Below, in pieces: positions 9,726 through 20,695 of a DNA stretch of 64,000 bases. The DNA is from Cryptomeria japonica (lineage: Eukaryota > Streptophyta > Pinopsida > Cupressales > Cupressaceae). Where the stretch lies: positions 400,671,889-400,735,888 of the forward strand of contig NC_081408.1 of the NCBI RefSeq assembly GCF_030272615.1, given 5' to 3'. The stretch's first letter is position 1. Each line of letters starts with the position of its first letter. The position numbers were made by a program, and so were the translations under genes. The notes under the pieces are model-generated. The model ran no database searches and was not told where the DNA came from. It saw nothing but the letters and a program-made list of their open reading frames with translations.

Positions 9726-12277
9726 TATGCTGAATCTTTGAAGCTCTATGAAGCAAAACGTGTCAAGAGAAGATTAAAGTATAATCTCTACTAAGAATAA
9801 TGTAGCAATGTAAGATCGGTAGGAAATAAGCAATGATCAAAGGCTTAGGAACAAACATGGCAATAAGAATAGGATATAAAACGAGAAGCAATATGATAAA
9901 AGGGTAAAAGCTATGAAAGCAAAGGCAAGTGTGTAACCCAAGTGTGAAATAAGACAATGGTAAATAAAGCATGGGCATAAAGAGGATGTAAACAAGAATA
10001 GGGGGAAATATGTCAAGCAAGGAAAATGGAAGCCAAAATGACTCCCCAAGTGTGTAAGATAAGCATGAATAAGGTAGAAGATGAAATGGGTGTGAAAAGC
10101 ACAACAAACAAGGGGTAATAAGAAAGGTCAAAATTTAAGGAACACAAGGTAAATGCAACTGTAAGGATATGTGAACTAGGAAAGTGGACATTAAAACATA
10201 AAGCCAAAAAAGTAAAGCAAAAAGTACAAAATGTGCCAAGTAGTGAAAATGATGAATAAGGATATCTAAGCAATGGATTCATTTGTCATATCAGGTGGTT
10301 TATCTTTAAGGCCATAGAATATAGGGGCTGTGATGATAAAAAGTAGGTTTAGTGTTTGTATAAGCCACGTGGACAATAGGAAAACAGCGATCAAATGATA
10401 AATCACGAGAAAATATTTCTAACTCCAAATTATACTCACATGAAGTAGGCCTAGAAAAATATGCAATAAAAGCATTGGCTAAGCTAGAAAAAGAAGTGTG
10501 GAGCAATCAATATGAATCAAATCATTGTAAAACTCTACAACTTAGGTATAATATAAATTCACCAATCAATAGAATTCCATCATCTATATGCATATAATTA
10601 GCAAGTAAGAAAGATTTCACATGTAAGGATGAATCATTGGAACTATCATAATGATCATGCAATAGTTCCCCCTAAGGCTTATAAGGTCATCATGCAGTGT
10701 AAGATAAGGTGATGGAGCATCAATAAATGAACAAAGAAAATGAGAAGCTAATCTAGTATCATCAAGGCATAACTATCATCATGTGAAGAATGAGTATCGA
10801 TTGATTCAACATGAGATATAGACAAATAATCGTCATGTATCACATTATTATGTATAAAAGAAGGCAATGCATATAAAGCACATGAATCTATGAAACTATA
10901 ATGACATGTAAGATATGCATAATCACTAGGTACACTAATGTTTTGCATATCACATGATGGATCCTTGCTTAGTATGTGATTGTCATTGTTACATGGCATA
11001 GGATCATCATGGAATGTGTGAATAAATGAACAGCATCTCTTATAAGTATAACATAGCATAGGCACTAATCAATTCAATGAAAGAAGGAAAATGTAGTACA
11101 TGATAGAATAACCCCTCTATACAAAACACATGCGTATCCATAGCATAAAGTTCCACAATTATATTGAGGATAGATGTGTCTTATGATATGAAAGATAAAA
11201 CAATGTCATAATCAGAAATAAATGAATGCAAATAAGCCACGGAACAAACCCTGATAACTGCCATAGCGATGGGAAAATCTAGGGTTGGAGGCTGAGATAA
11301 AGGATACCTCATCAGGTAAACATAAACCCTAATAAAATATATGAAAAATCAGAATTATAACAATCTGAAAATGTGAATTGGAAACCCTAAAGTCGATAAG
11401 ATTGTGTAAGCTTGATCAGGTTCATCATGTAGAGAAAAATAACCTTTCCCTAGGCTTATCTAGCCTTGTTTTGGATCCTAGGTAGTCTCGTGGATAAACC
11501 ACTCCTGTGAAGGATGGGGTTTGTATATGTGCACATGGAAAACAAAAGATAATAAGCCAAATACACAATCAAAGTAGAAGACTTTAGCAAAGGTGTGCTA
11601 CTCCTATTCACAAACAAAAATGAATAGGTACAACATATGTTTATAAATGGCACAGCAAGGAATGAGAATCCCTGTAGCCAAAAAGGGATATGCATATTAG
11701 TCTAGTGTTACTAAGACTAGACAGTTATTTGTCATCGAACTGATCTCAATGTGAGAGGGGTACTGATATAAAGAATACATTATGTTCCAGTTACAAAACA
11801 AGAAATAGAAGTTGTAATGATCCATTTTGAATTGTTGACATTCCAGCTGTCCTGTAAGTTTCACTCCCTAATTGTTGGCATTTTGTTACATGGTTAGAGT
11901 TGTCCATGTGTAGATCTGTTGAAATCACCAGGTGTTTGCTCAAAGTTATGCACAGTCATGCATGATAGTATATGATGAGCAATGCATAGTGTCATGTGTG
12001 GTCATGCTCAATGACATCTAGAGTTGTGTGCGCACACGTGTTGTAGAAGGGAGTGCAGAATTCAAGACACACACAATGTTTTCAAAGGCTTGCATGACTG
12101 CTGGAATCATTTGCCCTTTCTTGAGAATCAATGTTCCCTATTGAGTCTTTGGCAATTTGTGGAAGTTAAGCATAGATCTGTCAAATTGATGTGAGCCTTG
12201 GCGCATGTGTATTGTGGTAGTGTGTAAGTGTGTAAATGCTTAGGATCTAAGTTTGAAGGATGAAAGTCGAAGCTTGT
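9726..12277. other. intronic spacer, probably degraded retroelement sequence
   Basis: A purine-rich plus strand produces hydrophobic antisense ORFs (9763-10282) without recognisable motifs. I see no LTR termini, domain or RNA gene. Because decayed gypsy integrase follows on the minus strand, this stretch may be the 3' untranslated part of the same element. That is inference only. Confidence 0.35.
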
Positions 12278-13110
12278 TCAAAAAGAGGCAAAAAATATGG
12301 CTCGAGGAGATCCACATTTAACATTGGATTCAAATCTAAGTATTTGCAGGAGATTGAGAGCAAAAGCATTCTCACTAGTTGCATGTAGAATGGTGTGTGG
12401 ACCATAGCATAGAGGCTTCATCTTTTGGTGTGGAATCTTAAAGCATACCTTATGAATATGCAACTAGACACTATCACTGACCTCGAATAAGGTGTGAGCT
12501 GCGTGCCATGGTGGTTTTTGTACTTATGCTGTTTGCATGAAGAATCTGCTAAACCTATTGGTGAACACTCTGAATGTGTTGTAGAAATTTTTGCACTCTA
12601 TTTGCTTCCCATTCCTGTATGTATGACTCAAAGTGCAGTAGTGCACAGTACGATATGTCTAGGAGTGCTGCTGGCTGAACCCAAGGCATGTTTGGAAAGG
12701 ACTATGACATGTCGAACTGCGCATTTGTTGTAGGCATGTTGGATGTATTGAAGGTTGTTGTCCCAAGCGTGTAGGTGTACACAATTGTAGATGCACAATA
12801 GTTGTATAATTGTGTGATTCACAATCTGCATCTAAACATTTGTTTGTGGATAAAAGATTGTGGACCAATCCAACTGTGTATCCAATCTTTCCCATGAGGA
12901 CTACCAAAATGCATTGATGAATCTCAGGTCACAGTCAGACACAATAGATATAGGTAGCCCAAAATGAACACATACATGCTTGAAGAAGAGGTGCATGGTT
13001 TCAAAGATTCCCCTTTTGTTTTCTCAAAGAGACTTTAGTTAATTATGTGAAGGGAGCTACAGTGATTTGCAAAGTTCAAGAATGACATATCAATACAAGC
13101 TTGAGTATTT
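12278..13110 (-). pseudogene. Ty3/gypsy integrase, decayed
   Basis: On the minus strand, fragments in shifting frames follow the order of a gypsy integrase. First comes FGLPISIVSDCDLRF (about 12905-12970), matching the second catalytic Asp region of the DDE core. Next is a segment with AWDNNLQYIQHAYNK, the W-x3-L-x4-x-AYN block. Finally KMKPLCYGPHTILHATSENAFAL corresponds to the KL-x-R-x-GPF-x-I post-core domain. Frameshifts and stops occur between and within blocks, so it is nonfunctional. Flanking LTRs were not found. Confidence 0.65.
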
Positions 13111-13584
13111 GATGCCAGGTTTGGATTCATCTGTAAAAGGATATCAGGCATAGGATTGTTACACATGAATAAAATTCTTTGCCTTGAAATTAAAGAGAAA
13201 GCTGACACATGATTGAGAAAGAAATTCATTGTGGACCACAGGATTGGTTGATGCAGTTGCATTTTTCAGTACAATTCTTCACCCACGGCTCATACTGATT
13301 TGTGTTAGGCAATGTAATGCCAAGAACAGACAAATTTCTGTGTTTCAGGTGAGATAATCAGAGACTTAAAGAAATGCTTCAGTTTTTCTATGCAAAATAT
13401 TAACACACTAAACAAGTAGTGGTTGAGGCTTTTGATAGAAACACTAATAAATAAAAGATATAGCAACAAGAGATGGCTTAAAAAGCAGTAGAAACTCTAC
13501 ATCCATTTCCTCACTGCCAAAAGGTTTAGATTTCAAAAAGAATTTGTGGATGTTTGTATTCTATACAATATAATAGGAGGTATG

Positions 13585-14754
13585 TGTAATGTCCCCTACT
13601 AGGATGCTGCCAATTTCCCAATATTCAATACCCATTACTCAATATTATCATGCTTTAAATTAATTTATTGAACTAGAGGACCATATTTATTCATAATACA
13701 ATTGATAGTGGCTATATTCAAGCCCCAATTCTTACTCCCTTATCCTCAACCCTGGATGGGGATTTACTTGTCTAGGGTGCGCTGACACCACCTCCATAAT
13801 TGGGCCCAGGTTTCAGTAACATCTGTCCAGACCACCCTCGGGGATCACCTAATTTGGGATGGATTTACTCTGCCTCTCCCTAACAACACCATGCGTCTCT
13901 TTATGGGGTAAAATAAAATTGATTAAGCAGTTGGACTATGAATATGCCAATCTCTTTTTTATTAAGAATATATATGTCATCAATGGAAATTAACAAACGA
14001 TTATAAACTTGATTAACCATTATAGATCTGATTAGTTCTATTATATGTACAAAATAAGAAATAATGTAACTGTTGTGCTATAGTATTCAGATATAATATA
14101 GTTGTAAGTAAATAATTGGTTCATCAGTAAGACACAACATGCTGATCTGATGTCTCAGTAATAATCTGCCTGTGAACAAGTATTGTCTGTAGAGAATCTG
14201 ATCTGCAATCCAAATAATTATCCTCTGATGCCCTTCCTTGAATGCTGGCATCTTTCTTTTATACCCCTCTATCGGGTTTGTAGGGTGGCATCTTTGCTTC
14301 AGGGTTGTGACTGATGAGATGGAATGTGTCCATTTGCCACCCATCGCACCTCTTCAGTATTTAATCTGTCTCTCTTTCCATCCTTGTTAAGACTAACTAA
14401 TCCTTCATTGATCTTAGGAGGGGATCACTGTTAGGAAGGAAGGCAATCATCCCTTACTATGTTACACGGTAATAACCATGACCTTCACACAATAAGATTT
14501 ACGATCTGCTCATATTAATGATCACGATCTGCAGCTATTGCTCTGGTTGAGGTTAGAAGTAAGAAATTGTGAAGTTTTACTATCGTAAGACAATTTCTTA
14601 TTAAGTTGCTGATAACGATCAGCTCATATTAATGATCATGATCTGCAGCTATTGCTCTGGTCGAGGTTAGAAGTAAGAAATTGTGAAGTTATACTATCGT
14701 AAGACAATTTCTTATTAAGTTGCTGATAACGGATTTCAGAATTGGGCCATGACA
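13585..14754 (-). repeat. 3' LTR of the GTATG-flanked element (1,170 bp)
   Basis: On the minus strand it starts TGTCATGGCCCAATTCTG and ends GGGGACATTACA. It contains a 114-bp tandem duplication (14508-14621 and 14622-14733) that the truncated partner LTR at 16828-17042 lacks, so the duplication arose within this family or copy. Confidence 0.6.
14508..14733. repeat. 114-bp tandem duplication inside the LTR
   Basis: Two adjacent copies, beginning GCTCATATTAATGATCA and ending TTGCTGATAAC, differ at only a few bases. Each contains GATCTGCAGCTATTGCTC. Confidence 0.85.
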
Positions 14755-15409
14755 GTCCATCCTTCCCGAGATTGCTTGTCCTCAAGCAATGGTTGAATGA
14801 TCATGAAGTCTAATTCATAATCCACCTTTCTCTGCGCTATTCTGATATTATTATAAGTTTGAATTAAGACATATATGTTTTTCCTTGAATGTGAGTTGTA
14901 ACCAATAGTTGGAAATTGGCAAGGTTTTAATTTAAGACAAGTTTTCTCTCATCCTTGTTTCACATCACTTTGATTATTGTCCCAATGTATGCCTCATAGC
15001 ATAGATATCTCTTACTGTTAATGAAAGAATTTAGAAGCATGACACACATCTTTGAATTTAAGTGCAATGTTCTTTTCTAAATAAATTCATATCTTTTTTG
15101 GTTTACTGTAGTTACTCTCATATTCTAGATTATTCCAAAAATATAAATCTTATGATGATATGAATATGTCTATAGTAATCATAAACATTCATAGAGTAGA
15201 CAAACACATCAGGTATGAACCAAACATGGAGCGTACACATGCCAATTATTACTAGATCCTTGTTATTTAAGTAGAATGTATTCCTTCCCTTCTTGACAAT
15301 GAAACCTTGAGGTTTTATGAAGAGGTTTCATCTGTCATATTTATGAGGGTGTTGTGATTACTAGATTGGTTCTTCCATAAAGCTCCATCTGTTTGTTGTC
15401 CCTTCTTCT

Positions 15410-15610
15410 TTGGTTGGGCTTTATTAATTTTGCCCCTTAAAAAAATTATTCTGGGTTTTTGTAATTTTTTTTCCTTAAAAAAATATATATTTTGGGTTTT
15501 GATAATTTTTTTTTCCTAAAAAATTATTTATGGGTTTTGATAATTTTTTCCTAAAATTTATTTTTGGGTTTTATTAATTTTTTCCACAAATTATTATTAA
15601 TTTCTGGGTT
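15410..15610 (+). repeat. T-rich leader repeats (GGGTTTT..TTTCC)
   Basis: Five or so diverged units of about 40 bp, each a GGGTTTT block, a T/A run, TTTTCC and an A/T run. The same arrangement occurs at 26636-26830, marking a shared copia leader. Confidence 0.7.
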
Positions 15611-15763
15611 TAAACCTCGAAATTCGTGCATTGGGATTTGTGCCTCGATTTCCACTCCAGGGTTTTAGATTCATTTTGCAGCTGCTTCTATTTTAATTTT
15701 TTAATCAAATTCTTCTGTCTTGTGCCTTCACTAGGTTGACCTCGTTCAACCTCGATTTTCGTG

Positions 15764-15883
15764 ATGGCATCTTTGACCAACATCATGTTGGAATATAGTC
15801 AGAAGTTCAAGAACTGCCACAACACCTCGAAACAGTGCTTGTTCACGATATTTAAATATCGTCGCCTTGATCAGATTGATTAA
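15764..15883 (+). pseudogene. copia gag N-terminal stub
   Basis: A 39-codon reading frame begins MASLTNIMLEYSQKF and includes FTIFKYRRLDQID before a stop. It matches the typical start of a copia gag family (MAS.TNIMLE..QKF..., T.FEYRRLDQI). The expected WK motif in the middle is altered (TSKQCL), and the remaining gag domain is missing. Confidence 0.65.
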
Positions 15884-16550
15884 ACCTAGACCTCCTCCTA
15901 CAGGTCCTAGGGTTTTCACATTTTTTGCTCAAAATTTTTTCGTAGGGTTTATAATTTTCCTTTAAAAATTATCTCATCTGTAATTCGCGATGTTCGCCTA
16001 AGATTTTAGTTTATCTGGGTTTTACCGTTTTTTCCACAAAAATGATGTTTTGTAACCTTAGATTTCTAGGGTTTTCATGATTTTTCCTGGTGTATTGCTT
16101 GCATGGTTTTTACAGATGATTTTTTCCTCAAAAATCATTTGTAATATGCAAAGTTCGCGTGGGGTTTGTGATTCCAGAAGTTCTATGGTTTTGATCGATT
16201 TTTCTCCTCAAAAATTGTGCTTTGTTGTAGTCAGTTTGGGTCACACCTGCCAGGCGAACATCTGCAACCGTGGTATCTTGCAGTCAGTTTTGGAGTTGGT
16301 ACTCTTCTGCAAAAGGGTTCGCTGATTTTTCCTCAAAATCATGGTTTCAGGCTTCAGCAATTCGCGTGTGCCAGATCTCTAATTCGCGTGTGAGAGCTAC
16401 ATTACCTTGGATGGCTTTTGGTACTCTTGGTCATTTACATTCTGCAGATCTTGGGAGGGTCTTCATAGCAGCAGATGGTCTTTGCATTTGTGATCATAAC
16501 ACCTGCAGTGTCTTTTGTAGGGTATCGAGTACGATGACCATTAGGGAGGG

Positions 16551-16827
16551 TGTAAAAATAATATTAATATCTTCTATAATGGTCATCTTCTATTCTTAGT
16601 GGTCATCTTAGTTGTCGACTTTTTTAGCTATTTAGCTTTTTAGTTGTCTTATTTAGCTTGTTTAATTAGCTTTTTATTATTTAGCTTTTTAAGTTTTTTA
16701 GCTTATTTGATTTCACTTTAACGACTAGTTCTATTTAGAGAACATTGTCTTGTAGGCTCTATATATACGTGTGTATATCGTTCAATGTAATTAATCCGAT
16801 TATTTTGTTCAATCAATTTTTCAAACA
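16551..16827 (+). repeat. copia LTR (277 bp)
   Basis: It starts TGTAAAAATAATATTAA directly after the polypurine tract and ends TTTTTCAAACA. It contains a TATA box (CTCTATATATACG, near 16758) and shares TAATGGTCATC and TTAGTTGTCGACTT with the LTR at 23838-24085. Confidence 0.65.
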
Positions 16828-17042
16828 TGACCTTCACACAATCAAATCCAGAAACTGTTTACCTTAATAACCATGACATTCACACAATAAGATTTATGAT
16901 CTGCGCATATTAATAATCACGATCTGCAGCTATTGCTCTAGCCAAGGTTAAAAATAAGAAAATGCGAAGTCTTACTATTGTAACTGGTAAGACTATTTCT
17001 TATTAAGTTGCTGATATTGAATTTCAGAATTGGGCCATGACA
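16828..17042 (-). repeat. truncated 5' LTR of the GTATG-flanked element
   Basis: It matches the right end of the LTR at 13585-14754 (shared ACACAATAAGATTTA, GATCTGCAGCTATTGCTC and CAGAATTGGGCCATGACA). It ends at the GTATG duplication. The rest of this LTR has been lost or displaced. Confidence 0.6.
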
Positions 17043-17047
17043 GTATG

Positions 17048-19061
17048 AGGTGAGCCATGCACTTTAACTTTCAGGCCCTGGATGTTTTGCTCTAATGGAG
17101 AAGTTAGTGATATAAAATCATTTATATGGTTGTGTGTTATATGTGATTTAATGAGAAATTGTTACAGGTGCATCAGATATAGCAGTTCTCTGTGACCACA
17201 CAGCCGGTCTCTTACTTTGTAATATATACACTAAAATATCATATCTAAAGAAGATACTTAAAAAGATATATCAAATTATTAGTGATGGTTTTAGTTATAG
17301 AGGTGTTGGAGAGGTGAATGATGACTTCGATTTCTCACTGTTGGTAGGAGGGTTCTTAACTTTTTAGCTATCAAGTAATGGGTTGACTGGTACATCAAAC
17401 CAAAGGATAATTCTTCTGTTAGGGATTTTGATTTTGAAGGACAACCTTATTGTCCACCTAGGCATGTGTGGATGATAAATTCTTTCAAGAGTTTGCTAGA
17501 TGAAATTTGCCAGTCCATAAAGAGTCATCTGAAAATACTAATAGAAGTTCCACACTAAATATCTAATTGAAATTGGGTATTATTCATATAAAAACAAAAT
17601 TTGCACCGTAAAACTGGAGGTTGAAAAACAAAAGTATGAACTAGAGTCATGTAATTTCCACAGTCCATATTGTTATTTTTTTTCTTTTCTGGTTTCAACT
17701 GTGTGTGTTTTTTCATCATCAACGTTTTGGATCATACTACATGATCCATCATCAGGATGAAAGAAATAGTTAGAGAGAAGAAATGAGAGGATAGCTGCAG
17801 ACCGATGAGCTTAAATAGAGGTAGTGGGGGAGGATTTTAGGGTTTGGAGGAGAGGGAAGGGAAAATAGTTTATCTATATATAAAATACAAACTAACAATA
17901 AAAACATAGAAGTGTAAATATATATCAACTAATATGACCAAAGGATTAATAAAATACTAAAAAAACAAAAGTCGTTAAACATATAAATAAAGAAAAAAAT
18001 AAAAATGATAAATAAATGTGCATATATGAATAACAAAGGTGTACAAGCTAATTGATATGACATAAATATAAAACATATGTTTATTAATGCATAAAATAAT
18101 AACATATGACACGAATAAAATACAAACAAATGAAAAATCAACTAAATAAATCTAAACAAATAAATAAGTATAATATAAAACAATGACAAAGGATACTAGT
18201 ATTTTATATGGTCGCTATAATTTGCATATTTAATACTTGTTATATGTGATCTTGGGGCCTTTTATATATATGTTCAAAATGATTAACCTTTGTCGCCATG
18301 TTGGAGTTCATATACAGAGCATGAGTCACAAAGGGTAAACCCTAGCACTATCCTAGGTACATACTACATCAGAACAAAAGAACTGAACATCTAAAAACTA
18401 TAGTTGCTATCACTGGAACTGATATCCTGCACAACAAATGACTCAACCCCTTTCTCCTTGGCCTAGCTCTTGATGGCTACATTGCACATTATAAAGAAAT
18501 TGGCGTTGATTACAATCTTGGTATGGTCTGTTAAGTCCCCATTGAGAGCTTTTCGTTGACAGCCCAGCATCACTCTAAATGCAACCAAGGAACCGACAAC
18601 AAGGCTGTTCCTGGCTGCAAAGTGAAGGGCATTGGCATCTATAGAAGAGGTAAGAAGATCTCATTGCTGAATGTGACATTGACAACATACACCACTCAAT
18701 GTTTGTGATAACATTGCCTTAGTGAGTGGTATAAAATCCTTGACTCATGCCTTGCACATTGCATACCTGGCCTTATCATGTCTTTGCATGATCTCAAAAG
18801 AGAAGGAAGATGTTGCGATTTCAAAGGATAGCTGTCCAATCCATGAACTAATTTTTTCTGGCAGTCCCAAGGGTATTAATCTATCATGTTGTGAGGGCAG
18901 CGAATTGACCGCCATGGTCCTTGGGCATTTTGCATGAGCAAGAGTGATATCTTATATAATGAATAGTTTCCAACTTTGGTTAAGGCTTCAAGCAAGTGCC
19001 ATCTCCCTTAACTCCTTGCGCATGGATATACTTTGGCTTATGATTTTGTACCCGCTTTGAT
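17048..19061. other. intronic spacer with an unassigned antisense coding-like stretch
   Basis: Mostly AT-rich. On the minus strand about 18430-18700 reads almost openly, with DANALHFAARNSLVVG followed by VAFRVMLGCQRKALNGD and then a stop and a short tail. The ALHFAARN word is ankyrin-like, but one word is not enough for a call, so I leave it as a possible gene remnant. A 7-bp inverted repeat (GGATCAT..ATGATCC) lies near 17730-17750. Confidence 0.3.
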
Positions 19062-19604
19062 CTAGGCATAATTTGCTGATGTGTTTGCGTATTTGTTCCC
19101 TTCCCTAAAACAATGCTGTACTGTGTATGAGTTTAGCAATGTTAATTTCTGCCAGACTTGTTCCATGATATTCTTGATTTTCCAGCTTGCTGAACTTTTA
19201 TTTTTTATGGTGTTTATAATAACCATGTAATTTCCTTCTATAATTATATTCTGAATATCATTTTTTATGCAATTTTGAAGGCTGAAGGGTAATGCTTGAG
19301 CCTCGGTCTCATTACTGGTCCCATTGACAAGCCTTTGGAAGCAGGCCATATCATATTTCCACTCTAGCCCCTTATGTTGCAGCCAACATTTGATGCTCTT
19401 GGGTTGTGTTGTGAGGTATTTACACATCACCCCATTGCAAACGGGGACCCCCACTTTTTCCTGCTTCCTAGGATAGTGTTAGACTCCTTAGCTATTAGCC
19501 TTTGCATTGAAGAGGTATATGGTCAAGATGCCGGGAGTCAAGAGGATAGCTCTTCTTTTGGGGGTGAAATGAGGTCAAAATGAACATAAAGAAAAAGAGG
19601 TCTG

Positions 19605-19826
19605 ATGGAAGAACTCTTCAAGATCAAGCCCGATCAAGCAATGCAAGGAAACATCAATTGGGTCAAGTACGTAGGCAACTTCAAGTGCCCCTCTCCCACA
19701 ACGAATTCACTCTTGTTGCCTCAAGTCGAAGGACAAATCATATTCAAGGTGACTTTTGAGGTCTTTAGGCATGAAGTAATAAAATTCAACCCAAAAGTGC
19801 GTTTTCAAGCTACTTCGAGTGCTTAA
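19605..19826 (+). CDS. small ORF of unknown function inside the 3-kb LTR
   Basis: 73 codons starting MEELFKIKPDQAMQGN, with no recognised domain. The text around it (CAAGTGCCCCTCTCCC, ACTTCAAG) already resembles the minisatellite unit that follows, so it may be non-coding repeat sequence that happens to be open. I report it only as a visible ORF. Confidence 0.15.
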   Translation: MEELFKIKPDQAMQGNINWVKYVGNFKCPSPTTNSLLLPQVEGQIIFKVTFEVFRHEVIKFNPKVRFQATSSA

Positions 19827-19839
19827 GGTTGAGGGCGAT

Positions 19840-20695
19840 TAACTTCAAGTGCTCCTCTCTAGGAGCAAAATTCACTTTAAATGCCCTTAGTTGAATGCGA
19901 AATTGTTTCTAGAATGCCTTATGAGCCTAGTTTCATCAAAATTGAATGAATGGAATGAAAGAGAATGGGCAAGAAAATACTAAGTGTCAAGTTTCAATCC
20001 ACTTCATGTGCATCCACTTTGGAGCGAACTTCACTTCATGTGCACCCCTTGTGGAGCTAACTTCATGTGTCTATCTCTTAGAGCGAAATTCCTCCTAAGA
20101 CTTCATGTTGAGCATGGTATGATGCATTAGAGTTGAGAGAGTGAGTGAAAGTGAGCGAAGGAGAGTTAGAGTTTTGATTTGAAATTCACATCAAGTGCAT
20201 AGCCTCAGGAGCGAACTTCAGGTGCATAGCCTCAGGAGCGAACTTCATGTGCATGAACCTTGGAGTGAATTTGCCTCATTTGCCCAAGATAAGATGAGAA
20301 ATTGCTTACAGATCATTGCCTTGAGCTGATTTGATATCATCATATGCTTAGAAAAGAACATTTTTGAATTTGAGATGATGAAGGGCAAGATAGAGGGCTA
20401 CTTCATGTGCACCCATCTTGGAGCGAACTTCATGTGCTCCACTCTCGGAGTGAAATTCCTATAAAGGCCTTCCCTAAGGTTAGGTTGTCATGTTTGCATC
20501 AATAAATGGTTGAAAGACTCAATGTTAAAACCCATAGAATGAAGGGAAACGAGTGAAAGCAAGTTCAAGGGCAAGTTTGAAGATCACTTCATGTGCTCCC
20601 AAGTTGGAGCGAACTTCATGAGCATCAAGGTTGGAGCGAACTTCATGAGCATCAAGGTTGGAGCGAACTTCAAGTGCTCCCCTCTAGGAGCGAAA
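19840..20695. repeat. 27-bp minisatellite, diverged
   Basis: The unit is GAACTTCATGTGCAT followed by a variable centre and TTGGAGC. Runs of adjacent 27-bp units are clearest at 20608-20692, where two consecutive identical units (GAACTTCATGAGCATCAAGG plus TTGGAGC) are followed by a variant, and at about 20210-20265. Elsewhere single units alternate with unique sequence. Unit length is nine codons, but frames contain stops. Confidence 0.8.

Larger units (their letters stand above)
15406..16827 (+). mobile_element. Ty1/copia deletion derivative (leader, gag stub, PPT, 3' LTR) inside the LTR element
   Basis: It consists of a T-rich leader with GGGTTTT..AATTTTTTCC repeats (15410-15610), a gag N-terminal stub (15764-15883), further non-coding leader-like sequence, a polypurine tract ATTAGGGAGGG (16540-16550) and a 277-bp LTR (16551-16827). 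It interrupts the 5' LTR of the surrounding element, whose remainder resumes at 16828. I found no 5' LTR, protease, integrase or reverse transcriptase, so the copy is internally deleted. The same leader and LTR family recurs at 23838-26840. Confidence 0.55.
13585..17042 (-). mobile_element. Ty3/gypsy-type LTR element remnant with TSD GTATG
   Basis: The outer boundaries are TGTAATGTCCCC at 13585 and GGGCCATGACA ending at 17042, flanked by the perfect duplication GTATG (13580-13584 and 17043-17047). Read on the minus strand, a purine-rich tract (CTCGGGAAGGATGGAC, 14755-14770), preceded by the GAGGACAAGCAA motif common in plant gypsy 3' ends, sits directly before the LTR at 14754. That LTR is therefore the 3' LTR. 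The 5' LTR is represented only by 16828-17042 because a copia derivative lies in it. Coding domains were not recognised, so most of the internal region is gone. Confidence 0.6.

Noticed and set aside
9763-10282. Antisense hydrophobic ORFs that look like membrane proteins
   Set aside because: They arise from a purine-rich plus strand. Two frames overlap and no family motif or start context is present.
19840-20695. 27-bp repeats considered as a CRISPR array
   Set aside because: Units are often directly adjacent, diverged and without uniform spacers; the DNA is clearly a plant LTR.
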